The notes beneath the pieces were generated by a model, which saw only the letters and a list, made by a program, of their open reading frames with translations, made no database searches and was not told the DNA's origin. The translations under genes were made by a program, and so were the position numbers. Shown here one piece after another: positions 35,438 to 44,456 of a DNA stretch of 64,000 nt; position 1 is the first letter of the stretch; each line of letters opens with the position of its first letter. Origin of the DNA: an uncultured Pelagibacteraceae bacterium (GTDB taxonomy: Bacteria; Pseudomonadota; Alphaproteobacteria; Pelagibacterales; Pelagibacteraceae); assembly GCA_902556065.1 (NCBI GenBank), contig CACDUV010000003.1, positions 16,052-80,051 of the forward strand. Reading direction: 5' to 3'.

Positions 35438-35758
35438 ATGGCAATTCAAAAAGCTAAATTTTCAATTGGAGATATTGTAAAACACAAGCACTTCGAATTT
35501 AGAGGTGTTATTTATGATGTAGATTTTGAGTTTAATAATTCAGAGGAATGGTATCAGTCTATTCCAAAAAATGTTAGACCGAGAAAAGATCAGCCTTTTT
35601 ATCATCTACTTGCTGAAAATGATGAAATTACTTACGAAGCCTACGTTTCAGAGCAAAATCTTTTGATGGATGACTCTGATGAGCCTATAAAACATCCGTT
35701 AATTGAGGAAATTTTTTCAGGCAAAAAGGGCTCAAGTTATTTCAAGCTTTCTAATTAG
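35438..35758 (+). CDS. hspQ: HspQ/YccV-like heat shock protein
   Basis: 106 residues. FSIGDIVKHKHFEFRGVIYDVD, RPRKDQPFYHLL and YEAYVSEQNL are diagnostic. HspQ binds hemimethylated DNA in vitro and acts as a specificity factor for Lon. A stem-loop (35825-35889) lies downstream. Confidence 0.93.
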   Translation: MAIQKAKFSIGDIVKHKHFEFRGVIYDVDFEFNNSEEWYQSIPKNVRPRKDQPFYHLLAENDEITYEAYVSEQNLLMDDSDEPIKHPLIEEIFSGKKGSSYFKLSN

Positions 35759-35824
35759 CCACCATTATTCAAACACATTTATTTCCAATCTAGGCCACAC
35801 TAATTTTTTATTTAATGGTTATAT

Positions 35825-35889
35825 TCTGATCAAGAGTGTTAAAAGTTAGTCTTTCTTTATTATCTCCCCCCTCTCCATTCTTGATCAGA
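35825..35889 (+). ncRNA. Candidate small RNA or attenuator: 14-bp stem with C-rich loop
   Basis: TCTGATCAAGAGTG (35825-35838) pairs with CATTCTTGATCAGA (35876-35889) with one G-T wobble. The 37-nt loop contains ATCTCCCCCCTCTC, an exceptional run in so A+T-rich a genome. A short TTTTT at 35893-35897 follows. It lies in the 178-bp gap between hspQ and ccmC. The C-rich loop could pair with ribosome binding sites, as in alphaproteobacterial anti-Shine-Dalgarno sRNAs. It could equally be a terminator for hspQ or a leader for ccmC. Confidence 0.4.
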
Positions 35890-35936
35890 TAATTTTTCAC
35901 AATAGTATTTTTTAAATAAATCCCTAAATTAGAGAT

Positions 35937-36644
35937 ATGTTTAAACTTCTAGAGCCAAATAAAATTTTTCAAATTACTTCGAAGGCGCCAAAATATGTTT
36001 TGTTTTTATTTATTATTGTCCTATCTGTTGGATTAGTTGAAGCACTTATATTGTCTCCGGAAGATTACAAGCAGAGTGACGCTGTCAGAATTATGTATGT
36101 TCATGTTCCTGCCGCTTGGATTTCTCTTGGAATTTTTTCTTCAATAACTTCTTTATCAATTTCAGGATTTATTTTTAAAAACAAAAATTTTTTTTTAATA
36201 TCTAAAAGTTTAGCACCCTCAGGCTTTGTTTTTAATATTATTGCTTTGGTAACTGGTTCTATCTGGGGCAAACCCACTTGGGGTACATGGTGGGCCTGGG
36301 ATGCGAGAATTACTTCAATGTTAATTTTAGCTCTATTTTATGCTTTATATTTAATCTCTTGGAGAATTTATGAAAATGAGGAAAAAGTTTTTAAAATCTC
36401 AACTTTTATTACTATTCTCGGAATTATTAATGTGCCGATAATTAAGTACTCTGTTGATTGGTGGAATACACTTCACCAGCCTGCTTCAATAAATATCTTG
36501 TCAAAAAGCTCGATCCATTCATCAATGCTTTATCCGTTATTGATAATGACTGCGGCATTTGCTCTTTTTTCGTTGTTAATTTTCTTAATGAAATATAATA
36601 CAGAACTGATAAAAATTAAAAATAAAGGCTTAGATAGATTATGA
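35937..36644 (+). CDS. ccmC: Heme exporter / heme handling protein CcmC
   Basis: 235 residues with six membrane helices. WGTWWAWDARIT (about residues 115-126) is the tryptophan-rich heme motif, and the conserved histidines are in MYVHVPAAW and in NTLHQPASI. CcmC presents heme to CcmE in System I cytochrome c maturation. First of six ccm genes in a tight operon; it overlaps ccmD by 4 bases. Confidence 0.95.
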   Translation: MFKLLEPNKIFQITSKAPKYVLFLFIIVLSVGLVEALILSPEDYKQSDAVRIMYVHVPAAWISLGIFSSITSLSISGFIFKNKNFFLISKSLAPSGFVFNIIALVTGSIWGKPTWGTWWAWDARITSMLILALFYALYLISWRIYENEEKVFKISTFITILGIINVPIIKYSVDWWNTLHQPASINILSKSSIHSSMLYPLLIMTAAFALFSLLIFLMKYNTELIKIKNKGLDRL

Positions 36645-36868
36645 TTAACGAATTATTATTTATGAATGGATATGCAGTGTACGTATTATCTGCATTTGGT
36701 TTTACCTTATTGAGTTTCCTAAGTTTATATTTGGTAACAAAAGTTCAATTTATTAAAGAACAAAATAAATTTGTTGCTAAATTTGGATCACTTAACACTG
36801 AACAAGCTAATTCTGCAAAATCACAAAGAATAAATAAAGAAATTTTAGCTAACGTAACAAATAATTAA
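36641..36868 (+). CDS. ccmD: Heme exporter protein CcmD
   Basis: 75 residues with a single membrane helix (about 11-33) after a short MINELLFMNGYAVYV start. CcmD is a small adaptor for release of holo-CcmE. The sequence is weakly conserved and the call relies on size, topology and the position between ccmC and ccmE. Confidence 0.85.
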   Translation: MINELLFMNGYAVYVLSAFGFTLLSFLSLYLVTKVQFIKEQNKFVAKFGSLNTEQANSAKSQRINKEILANVTNN

Positions 36869-36878
36869 TTTTTGATCC

Positions 36879-37298
36879 ATGTATGGTCGAAAAGTTAAGT
36901 TAAGGTTTCTGTTTGTATCGACCATTTTATTAATTTTGATATTAACAGTTTTTTTAGTTTTAAAGTCTTTAGAAGAAAACGTTGTTTATTTTCAATCTCC
37001 TTCAGAGATTAATTCATTAACTGAGCTGACAAATAATAAAATCAGAGTAGGTGGAATGGTTAAAAAAAATTCTATCAGTATGAATTCTAATGAAGTGAAT
37101 TTTATTATTACAGATTTTAAAAACGAGATTAACGTAACTTACTCAGGCGTAGTTCCAAATTTGTTTGAAGAAGGAAAAGGAGTTGTAGCTGAAGGTGTTT
37201 TGAAAGACAGAAATTTTTTTTCAGCAACAAAAATTTTAGCAAAGCATGATGAAAATTATATGCCTCCAGAGGTTAAAGCTGCATTGGAGGAAAATTAA
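36879..37298 (+). CDS. ccmE: Heme chaperone CcmE
   Basis: 139 residues: one N-terminal membrane anchor (about 10-28) and a periplasmic OB-fold domain. [10 protein letters not shown] near the C-terminus holds the HxxxY pair H123/Y127, with H123 the residue that binds heme covalently. It carries heme to CcmF. An immediate TTG codon begins ccmF. Confidence 0.96.
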   Translation: MYGRKVKLRFLFVSTILLILILTVFLVLKSLEENVVYFQSPSEINSLTELTNNKIRVGGMVKKNSISMNSNEVNFIITDFKNEINVTYSGVVPNLFEEGKGVVAEGVLKDRNFFSATKILAKHDENYMPPEVKAALEEN

Positions 37299-39173
37299 TT
37301 GATTTATAGCGTTGTTGGATATTATGCACTAATTTTAGGATTAATTAGTGGTTCAATTTTGATCTATTTTTCAATTCAAAATTTTAGAAATTCAGAAATT
37401 TTAGATGCTAAAATATTATCGTTATCATTTTTACAATTACTTTTTGTTGTTATTAGCTTTTTTGGTTTAATTTTATCTTTTGTAGTTTCAGATTTTAGTA
37501 ATGAAACAGTATTTAATAATTCCCATACTACAAAACCTTTATTTTACAAAATTACAGGAACTTGGGGAAACCATGAGGGTAGTTTGTTGCTGTGGTTGTT
37601 GGTTTTAACATTATTCATTTTCATTTTTTTATTAAGAACAAATAATCAATCAATAAAATACAAAACTTTAACAACAATATTCCAGCAGATAATAATTGTT
37701 GGTTTTTTCATTTTTTTATTAAAAACTTCTAATCCATTTAATTATTTATTTCCAATTCCTGAGGAAGGTTTAGGTTTAAATCCAATATTACAAGACCCTG
37801 CATTAGCAATTCATCCACCTATTCTATATTTAGGCTATGTAGGTTCATCAATAATATTTTCCTCAGCACTAGCAGCAACAACTTTAAAAATGGTATCAGG
37901 AAGCTGGGCAACCCATATAAAAAAATGGACTTTAGTTTCATGGATATTTTTGACGTTAGGAATTTTACTTGGTTCTATTTGGGCTTATTATGAGCTTGGG
38001 TGGGGAGGATTTTGGTTTTGGGATCCGGTTGAAAATGTATCTCTCATGCCTTGGTTAGCATTAACAACATTGTTACATTGTATATTGGTCCTAGAAAAAA
38101 AATTAATTTTAACTTCTTGGGTTATAATTTTATCTATTGCTACATTTACACTTAGTATGTGTGGAACTTTCTTAGTTAGATCAGGTATACTTAATTCAGT
38201 TCATACTTTTGCTAACGATCCCGAAAGAGGTTTGTTCATATTGATTTTCTTATTTGTTTTAATTTTTATGTCTTTATTTATTTTTTTCTTTTTTCATAAA
38301 GAGGATCAAAATAATTCAATTAATCTTTTTTGGCTGAGTAAAGAAAGTGCAATTATATTGAATAATTGGTTTATGATGTATTTTTTATCTGTAGTTTTAA
38401 TTGGTACAGTATATCCAATTTTTTTAGATGTAATTTCTTCAGAAAAAATTTCGGTAGGTCCGCCATTTTACCATAAATTAATTGTCCCTTTCTTAATACC
38501 ATTTTTAATTGCTATGGCAATTGGACCTCAATTAAAGTGGATTAAATCTAATTTAGATAGTAAAAAAATCCTTATTTTTTTGTTACTTGTATCTATTTTA
38601 ATATCTTATTTAGTTGTTAAAAATTTTAATAAAAATTTACTTGTAAATACTATTTTAATCTCAAGTGCTTTTTATTTGTTTTTTATTACTGTAAGAGATT
38701 TTTTTACAAAAAAATTTAAAAATGTTTACCAAAATATAGCTCACTTTGGATTTAGTTTATTAATTTTAAGTATTTTATTCAATAATTTACTTTCTAGTGA
38801 AGTAATAACTAATCTTAAAGTTGGTGAAAGTTATGAAAATTCAAAAATTAAAATTATACTTGAAGATATAAACCAAACAGAAGAAAAAAATTATAATTCA
38901 GTAGTAGCAAATTTTAAAATTATTTCTTCAAATGGGAAAATTAATAAAATGTCTCCTGAGTTAAGAATTTATAATCAGCCAAGTATAGTAACTAGTGAAG
39001 CTGATATTAAAACTTCTTTAATGAAAGATAAATTTATTGTCATAAACTTAGTACAAAATCAGGAATATTTTAATGTTAGATATCAAGACAAACCTTTCAT
39101 GCTTTGGATATGGTTATCAGTATTATTATTTAGTATGGGTGGAATATTAAGTTTTTTTAAAAAGAAAATATGA
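37299..39173 (+). CDS. ccmF: Cytochrome c heme lyase subunit CcmF
   Basis: 624 residues with about 14-15 membrane helices. WGNHEGSLLLW and WGGFWFWDPVENVSLMPWL are the heme-handling motifs. The start is a TTG that directly follows the ccmE stop; no ATG fits better. It attaches heme to apocytochromes in the periplasm with CcmH. Confidence 0.95.
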   Translation: MIYSVVGYYALILGLISGSILIYFSIQNFRNSEILDAKILSLSFLQLLFVVISFFGLILSFVVSDFSNETVFNNSHTTKPLFYKITGTWGNHEGSLLLWLLVLTLFIFIFLLRTNNQSIKYKTLTTIFQQIIIVGFFIFLLKTSNPFNYLFPIPEEGLGLNPILQDPALAIHPPILYLGYVGSSIIFSSALAATTLKMVSGSWATHIKKWTLVSWIFLTLGILLGSIWAYYELGWGGFWFWDPVENVSLMPWLALTTLLHCILVLEKKLILTSWVIILSIATFTLSMCGTFLVRSGILNSVHTFANDPERGLFILIFLFVLIFMSLFIFFFFHKEDQNNSINLFWLSKESAIILNNWFMMYFLSVVLIGTVYPIFLDVISSEKISVGPPFYHKLIVPFLIPFLIAMAIGPQLKWIKSNLDSKKILIFLLLVSILISYLVVKNFNKNLLVNTILISSAFYLFFITVRDFFTKKFKNVYQNIAHFGFSLLILSILFNNLLSSEVITNLKVGESYENSKIKIILEDINQTEEKNYNSVVANFKIISSNGKINKMSPELRIYNQPSIVTSEADIKTSLMKDKFIVINLVQNQEYFNVRYQDKPFMLWIWLSVLLFSMGGILSFFKKKI

Positions 39174-39688
39174 AAGATAAATTAATACCTTCAATAATAA
39201 TAATAAGTTTTATTATTATTTTTTTAATATTTTATAAAGGTTTACAGGAAACGAATATTTATATTCCTAAGTCAGAAATAAAAAAAGATATTCCAATTTT
39301 TTCTAGTGTTAAGTTTGATAGCAACGAAAATATTAATTCGTCAGAAATATTTAATTCAAATAAATTTTATTTGCTGAACATATGGGCTTCTTGGTGTGTA
39401 CCTTGTAGGCAAGAACATACTTATTTAATGAGATTAAGTGAAAATAATAAAGTAACTTTAATTGGATTAAATTATAAAGATAATTTTAATAATGCTCAAA
39501 ATTTTTTAATGAAATTGGGAAATCCATATGAAGTAATATTCTTAGATGAAGATGGTACAATTTCAATAGAGTGGGGAGCCTATGGTGTGCCAGAAACTTT
39601 TTTGATTCATAAAAATAAAATAGTCGCAAAATATATTGGACCATTAAATGAAAAATTAATTAATGAGATTAATTCTATTGTAAAATGA
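39170..39688 (+). CDS. ccmG: Thiol:disulfide oxidoreductase CcmG/DsbE
   Basis: 172 residues: N-terminal membrane anchor (about 7-22) and a thioredoxin fold with C76-V-P-C79. WASWCVPC and the later YGVPETFLI cis-proline loop are typical of CcmG. It keeps apocytochrome c cysteines reduced in the periplasm. Overlaps both neighbours by 4 bases. Confidence 0.95.
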   Translation: MKDKLIPSIIIISFIIIFLIFYKGLQETNIYIPKSEIKKDIPIFSSVKFDSNENINSSEIFNSNKFYLLNIWASWCVPCRQEHTYLMRLSENNKVTLIGLNYKDNFNNAQNFLMKLGNPYEVIFLDEDGTISIEWGAYGVPETFLIHKNKIVAKYIGPLNEKLINEINSIVK

Positions 39689-40044
39689 AAAATTTAAAAA
39701 TTTTTTTGATTATTTTATTAATAATTCCAAATTTATCATTTGCAGATAATCAACTTGAAAGAAACAAGATTACTAAAAATTTAAGATGTTTAATTTGTCA
39801 GGGTCAATCTGTATACGATTCTGACTCAGACTTTGCAAATAGTATGAAAATTTTAGTTGATAAAAAACTTGAAGAAGGATTATCTGAAAATGAAATTTAT
39901 GATTTTTTTAAAGAAAAATATGGAGAATGGATTTTGTATGATCCTGGTTTAAATAAAAACACTTATATTCTTTGGTTATTGCCATTATTGATATTTTTAC
40001 TTGGAGGTGCAATAATCATGAAAAAACTTAGATTTAAAAACTAA
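39685..40044 (+). CDS. ccmH: Cytochrome c maturation protein CcmH
   Basis: 119 residues: signal peptide (about 1-20), the LRCLICQ motif with redox pair C35/C38, and a C-terminal membrane helix (about 92-108). This is the short CcmH/CycL form without a fused TPR part; no CcmI follows. Confidence 0.95.
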   Translation: MKNLKIFLIILLIIPNLSFADNQLERNKITKNLRCLICQGQSVYDSDSDFANSMKILVDKKLEEGLSENEIYDFFKEKYGEWILYDPGLNKNTYILWLLPLLIFLLGGAIIMKKLRFKN

Positions 40045-40050
40045 TCCAAA

Positions 40051-40557
40051 ATGTATTTAAAAAAAATTTTAATTTTATTTTTAGCATTTATGATCTCATC
40101 AAATGCGGAGGAAATTAAACAGAGAGATTTAAACAACCAGTTTAATGTTTACACTGGAATGTTTGATTTCAGTGATGACGGAAAAAAGTCAGAATTAATT
40201 GGTTTTCAGCATCAAAATGAAAATTTAAATAGAGATACTTTTTTAGGAAATTTATCACCTATTACTGGTGCCCTTATTACTGCTGATAGTGCGGCTTATA
40301 TTTATACAGGAGTAGAAGCTCAATATAAAATAGGATCTTTAAATTTTAATCCAAGTTTTGCTCCTGGATTATATCATGAAGGTGATGGAAAAGATCTTGG
40401 CCATGTTTTAGAATTTAAAACTGAACTTCAGATATCATTTGATATGTCCGAAAATAGTCAATTTGGCTTTTCATATAACCACTTATCTAATGCTAGTTTA
40501 GGAAGTAAAAATCCTGGGGCAAATAGTTATATGTTTAATTTCTTCAAAAGCTTCTAA
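40051..40557 (+). CDS. Lipid A deacylase/acyloxyacyl hydrolase-like outer-membrane protein (PagL family)
   Basis: 168 residues with a signal peptide ending at SSNA (about residue 19). The rest is strand-rich. NHLSNASL provides the expected catalytic H144 and S146, and NPGANSYMF follows; at the place where PagL has its glutamate this protein appears to have N158, so activity is uncertain. PagL removes a 3-O acyl chain from lipid A in the outer membrane. It lies 6 bp after ccmH and 10 bp before the oxidase gene. Confidence 0.72.
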   Translation: MYLKKILILFLAFMISSNAEEIKQRDLNNQFNVYTGMFDFSDDGKKSELIGFQHQNENLNRDTFLGNLSPITGALITADSAAYIYTGVEAQYKIGSLNFNPSFAPGLYHEGDGKDLGHVLEFKTELQISFDMSENSQFGFSYNHLSNASLGSKNPGANSYMFNFFKSF

Positions 40558-40567
40558 TTACCTTTTT

Positions 40568-41719
40568 ATGAATTTAAATGATTGTTATAATTTTGATGAT
40601 TTTAGAAAACTAGCAAAGAAGAAACTTCCAGCGCCCATATTTCATTACATTGATGGAGGCGCTGATGACGAAATAACATTAAATAGAAATACAGATTCAT
40701 TTAATGACTGTGATTTAGTTCCTAATATTTTGAATAGTGTTGGAGAGCCAGATCTATCCACAAAAGTTTTTGGTAGGAAAATTGATATGCCATTATTTTT
40801 ATCTCCAACTGCAATGCAAAGTTTGTATGATCCAGAAGGTGATAAAGCATCTGCTAGAGCAGCAGAAAAATTTAATACAATTTATAGTATGTCTACAATG
40901 GCATCATTTTCTATTGAAGAGGTTGCAAATATTTCTAGTGGTCCAAAATTATTTCAACTTTATATTCATAAGGATAAATCAATTACTGATGATTTAATTG
41001 AAAGATGTAGTAGAGCAAATTTTGATGGTATGTGCATTACTGTTGATACTTTAGTTGCCGGTAATAGAGAAAGAGATCACAGAACTGGTTTTACAACCCC
41101 ACCTAAACTTACTTTAGATAGTTTATTAAGTTTTGCTATGAGACCAGGATGGGTTTTTAAATATTTCACTAATAGGAAATTTGAATTAGCAAACATCAAA
41201 AACAAAACTGATAAGGGAACAAACATAGCTAAGTCAGTAATGGATTACATTAATGAACAGTATGATCCAGCGATGAATTGGAAAGATGCAGAATATTGTA
41301 TTAAAAAATGGAATAAACCAATGGCTTTAAAAGGAGTTATGTCTGTTGAAGATGCAAAGAGAGCAATTGATATAGGTTGTACAGCAATAATGATATCTAA
41401 TCATGGTGGAAGACAATTGGATGGATCTAGATCACCTTTTGATCAAGTAAAAGCGATTTCAGACGCGGTAGGAGATAAATTAGAAATTATCCTTGATGGT
41501 GGAGTAAGAAGAGGAACGCATGTTCTCAAAGCTCTTGCAGCTGGTGCAACAGCTTGTAGTTTTGGAAAAGCCTTTCTTTTTAGTTTAGGAGCTGGAGGCC
41601 AAAAAGGTGTTGAAAGATTGTTAGAGAACATGCAAAAAGAAATTAGAAGAAACATGATTTTGATGGGATGTAAAACTGTAAGAGATCTAGATGAGACAAA
41701 AATTATCTACAGAAACTAA
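40568..41719 (+). CDS. FMN-dependent alpha-hydroxy-acid oxidase/dehydrogenase (LldD/GOX family)
   Basis: 383 residues. ISNHGGRQLDGSRSPFD carries the active histidine and arginine, LILDGGVRRG-like (EIILDGGVRRG) the FMN phosphate site, and RDHRTGF the loop typical of L-lactate dehydrogenases. It oxidises an L-2-hydroxy acid such as L-lactate, passing electrons to quinone or oxygen. Together with glcDEF it suggests use of both stereoisomers or of related hydroxy acids. Confidence 0.9.
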   Translation: MNLNDCYNFDDFRKLAKKKLPAPIFHYIDGGADDEITLNRNTDSFNDCDLVPNILNSVGEPDLSTKVFGRKIDMPLFLSPTAMQSLYDPEGDKASARAAEKFNTIYSMSTMASFSIEEVANISSGPKLFQLYIHKDKSITDDLIERCSRANFDGMCITVDTLVAGNRERDHRTGFTTPPKLTLDSLLSFAMRPGWVFKYFTNRKFELANIKNKTDKGTNIAKSVMDYINEQYDPAMNWKDAEYCIKKWNKPMALKGVMSVEDAKRAIDIGCTAIMISNHGGRQLDGSRSPFDQVKAISDAVGDKLEIILDGGVRRGTHVLKALAAGATACSFGKAFLFSLGAGGQKGVERLLENMQKEIRRNMILMGCKTVRDLDETKIIYRN

Positions 41720-41751
41720 GAGAATATAAAGAAATTTATAATAATTCTAAA

Positions 41752-41779
41752 TAGACATTCATTCTTTTTTATGTATATT
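41752..41779 (+). promoter_or_regulatory. Possible sigma-70 promoter of the aminotransferase-glcDEF operon
   Basis: TAGACA (41752-41757) and TATATT (41774-41779) are 16 bp apart in the 73-bp gap before the aminotransferase ATG at 41793. The match is reasonable but A+T richness makes chance hits common. Confidence 0.35.
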
Positions 41780-41792
41780 TTCCAATTTTATT

Positions 41793-42956
41793 ATGAAATT
41801 AGCAGCATCACTTGATAGACTTGGAACAGAGAGTGCTTTTTCGGTTTTAGCAGAAGCTAAAAAATTAGAAGCACAAGGAAACCCAATGATACATCTTGGC
41901 TTAGGTCAGCCAGATTTTAAAACACCTAAGCATGTAGTTGAAGCTGCAAAAAAAGCTTTAGACGATGGTCACCATGGTTATGTGCTTTCAAATGGAATTT
42001 TAGAATGTAGACAAGCAGTTAGTAGATGGATAAAGAAGAGATATAATACCGATGTAGACCCAGAAAGAATTTTTATAATGCCTGGTGGCAAACCAACGAT
42101 GCATTATGCGATTCAGTGTTTTGGTGAGCCAGGAGCTGAAATTATTCATCCTACACCTGCATTTCCTATTTATGAGTCCATGATTAATTACACAGGTTCT
42201 ACTGCTGTACCTTATGACTTAACAGCAGATAAAGATTTAAAATTTAGTGCAGATAAAATTTTATCTTTAATAACTGAGAAAACTAGATTGTTAATTCTAA
42301 TCAATCCAAATAATCCAACGGGAAGTTTTGTTGAGAAATCCGAGATAGATAAGTTAGCAGAGGGATTAAAAAAACATCCTCACGTAACTATCTTAAGTGA
42401 TGAAATTTATAGTAGACAAATATTCGATAATAAAGAGATGCCAACATTTTTTAATTATCCAGAGTTAAGAGAAAGACTAATTGTTTTAGAAGGTTGGAGT
42501 AAAGCATATTCAATGACTGGTTGGAGATTAGGGTGGAGTTTTTGGCCTGAAAATTTAATTGAACATATTAATAAATTATTAATCAATAGTGTTTCTTGTG
42601 TTAATGCAGCGGCTCAATTTGCGGGAATAGCTGCACTTGATGGACCTGATGATTCGATTGATTTAATGATGGAAAAATTTACTCAAAGAAGAAAATTAAT
42701 TCATGAAGGCCTAAATAGCTTACCAGGAGTAGAATGTAGTTTGCCTGGTGGAGCATTTTATGCTTTTCCAAAAGTTATAGGCACTGGAATGAATGGATCA
42801 GAATTTTGCAAAAGAGCTATGCATGAAGCAGGTGTTGCAATTGTACCTGGTACTGCATTTGGAAAAACATGCCAAGATTATGTAAGATTTAGCTTTGCTG
42901 CATCTCAAGATAACATTTCTAACGCATTGGAAAATATCAAAAAAATGCTAGGTTAG
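41793..42956 (+). CDS. PLP-dependent class I/II aminotransferase
   Basis: 387 residues. LILINPNNPTGSF, LSDEIYSRQ and SKAYSMTGWRLGW (PLP lysine) define a fold-type I aspartate/alanine-like aminotransferase; GGAFYAFP and VRFSFA end the small domain. Substrate not readable. Its 3-bp spacing to glcD hints that glyoxylate made by GlcDEF could be an amino acceptor, giving glycine; this is inference. Confidence 0.92.
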   Translation: MKLAASLDRLGTESAFSVLAEAKKLEAQGNPMIHLGLGQPDFKTPKHVVEAAKKALDDGHHGYVLSNGILECRQAVSRWIKKRYNTDVDPERIFIMPGGKPTMHYAIQCFGEPGAEIIHPTPAFPIYESMINYTGSTAVPYDLTADKDLKFSADKILSLITEKTRLLILINPNNPTGSFVEKSEIDKLAEGLKKHPHVTILSDEIYSRQIFDNKEMPTFFNYPELRERLIVLEGWSKAYSMTGWRLGWSFWPENLIEHINKLLINSVSCVNAAAQFAGIAALDGPDDSIDLMMEKFTQRRKLIHEGLNSLPGVECSLPGGAFYAFPKVIGTGMNGSEFCKRAMHEAGVAIVPGTAFGKTCQDYVRFSFAASQDNISNALENIKKMLG

Positions 42957-42959
42957 ACT

Positions 42960-44456
42960 ATGTCTGAATTAGCTCTACCAAAAATTGATCAAACTATTTT
43001 AAATAGAAAAAGTGAGATAGTTAAAAATCTTTCAAAATTAACTGATAAAGAAAATGTTCTAAGTGAAGCTGATGAATTGAGACCTTATGAAACTGATGCT
43101 CTCTCAGTTTACACACAAACACCTCTAGCAGTAGTGCTTCCAGAAAATACTGATGAGGTTAGTGAGATATTAAAATATTGCTATAGTGAAAACATAAAAG
43201 TTGTTCCAAGAGGAGCAGGTACAGGCTTATCTGGAGGAGCATTACCTCTTCAAGATGCTATTCTTATTGGCTTAGGAAAATTTAATAAAATATTAGAAAT
43301 AGATTATGAAAATAAATGTGTTGTGACTCAGCCAGGAGTAACTAATCTTGGAATTACTCATGCAGTTCAGCATAAAGGATTTTACTATGCGCCAGACCCT
43401 TCGAGCCAGTTAGCATGTTCTATCGGTGGAAATGTTGCTGAAAATTCTGGTGGAGTTCACTCATTGAAGTATGGAACGACCACAAATAACATATTGGGTG
43501 TGCAGATGGTTATGATGGATGGAACGATTTGTAGATTTGGAGGAAAATCTTTTGATCAAGAGGGATACGATCTTATGGGCTTAATTTGTGGTTCAGAAGG
43601 TTTATTAGGAGTTGTCACTGAAGTCACAGTAAAAATTTTAAAAAAACCTGAAGTGGTAAAAGCCGCTTTAATAGGCTTTCCATCTATAAAGGAAGGTGGA
43701 GATGCAGCCTCAGAAATTATTTCAAGTGGAATAGTTCCTGCAGGAATGGAAATTATGGATAAAGCTTTGATTGAAGCAACAGATAATTTTAGTAAAGCAG
43801 GATATCCAAGAGATGCAGAATTGTTATTGATAGTTGAACTTGATGGGACAGAATCAGAGGTTAATGAATTAATTAAAAAAGTAGAGGTAATTTGTAAAAA
43901 AAATAATTGTTCAAGTCTTAAACTTAGTAATAGTGAGAAAGAAAGACTCTCATTTTGGGCTGGAAGAAAAGCTGCTTTTCCCGCATGTGGAGCTATGGCA
44001 CCTGATTATTATTGTATGGATGGATCTATTCCAAGAGGTAAACTTGCCGAAGCATTGTTAGAAATAAAAAAATTATCGGAAAAATATGAATTACCCGTTG
44101 CAAATTGTTTTCACGCAGGCGATGGAAATTTACACCCACTTATTATGTTTGATGGAAATGATAAAGAACAACTTAGAAAAACAGAGGAGTTTGGTTCTGA
44201 AATATTAAAAACATGTGTAAGACTTGGAGGAGTAATTACAGGAGAGCATGGCGTTGGTATAGAAAAAAGAGAACTTATGTGTGAAATGTTTAATGATAAT
44301 GATATTCAACAACAGTTAAATATAAAAAAGTCATTGGATGAAAAAAATTTATTAAATCCTGGAAAAGTTTATCCTATACTTAGAAAATGTGCAGAGGAGG
44401 GAAGGGTTCATGTCCACAAAAATAAAGATAAATTCCCAGATCTTCCAAGATTCTAA
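42960..44456 (+). CDS. glcD: Glycolate oxidase subunit GlcD (FAD-linked)
   Basis: 498 residues. VVPRGAGTGLSGGALP and DPSSQLACSIGGNVAENSGG are FAD-binding PCMH blocks; NCFHAGDGNLHP and GEHGVGIEKR hold the C-terminal active-site histidines. With GlcE and GlcF it oxidises glycolate (or D-lactate) to the 2-oxo acid at the membrane. Glycolate released by phytoplankton is a common SAR11 substrate. Its last 47 bases overlap glcE. Confidence 0.94.
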   Translation: MSELALPKIDQTILNRKSEIVKNLSKLTDKENVLSEADELRPYETDALSVYTQTPLAVVLPENTDEVSEILKYCYSENIKVVPRGAGTGLSGGALPLQDAILIGLGKFNKILEIDYENKCVVTQPGVTNLGITHAVQHKGFYYAPDPSSQLACSIGGNVAENSGGVHSLKYGTTTNNILGVQMVMMDGTICRFGGKSFDQEGYDLMGLICGSEGLLGVVTEVTVKILKKPEVVKAALIGFPSIKEGGDAASEIISSGIVPAGMEIMDKALIEATDNFSKAGYPRDAELLLIVELDGTESEVNELIKKVEVICKKNNCSSLKLSNSEKERLSFWAGRKAAFPACGAMAPDYYCMDGSIPRGKLAEALLEIKKLSEKYELPVANCFHAGDGNLHPLIMFDGNDKEQLRKTEEFGSEILKTCVRLGGVITGEHGVGIEKRELMCEMFNDNDIQQQLNIKKSLDEKNLLNPGKVYPILRKCAEEGRVHVHKNKDKFPDLPRF

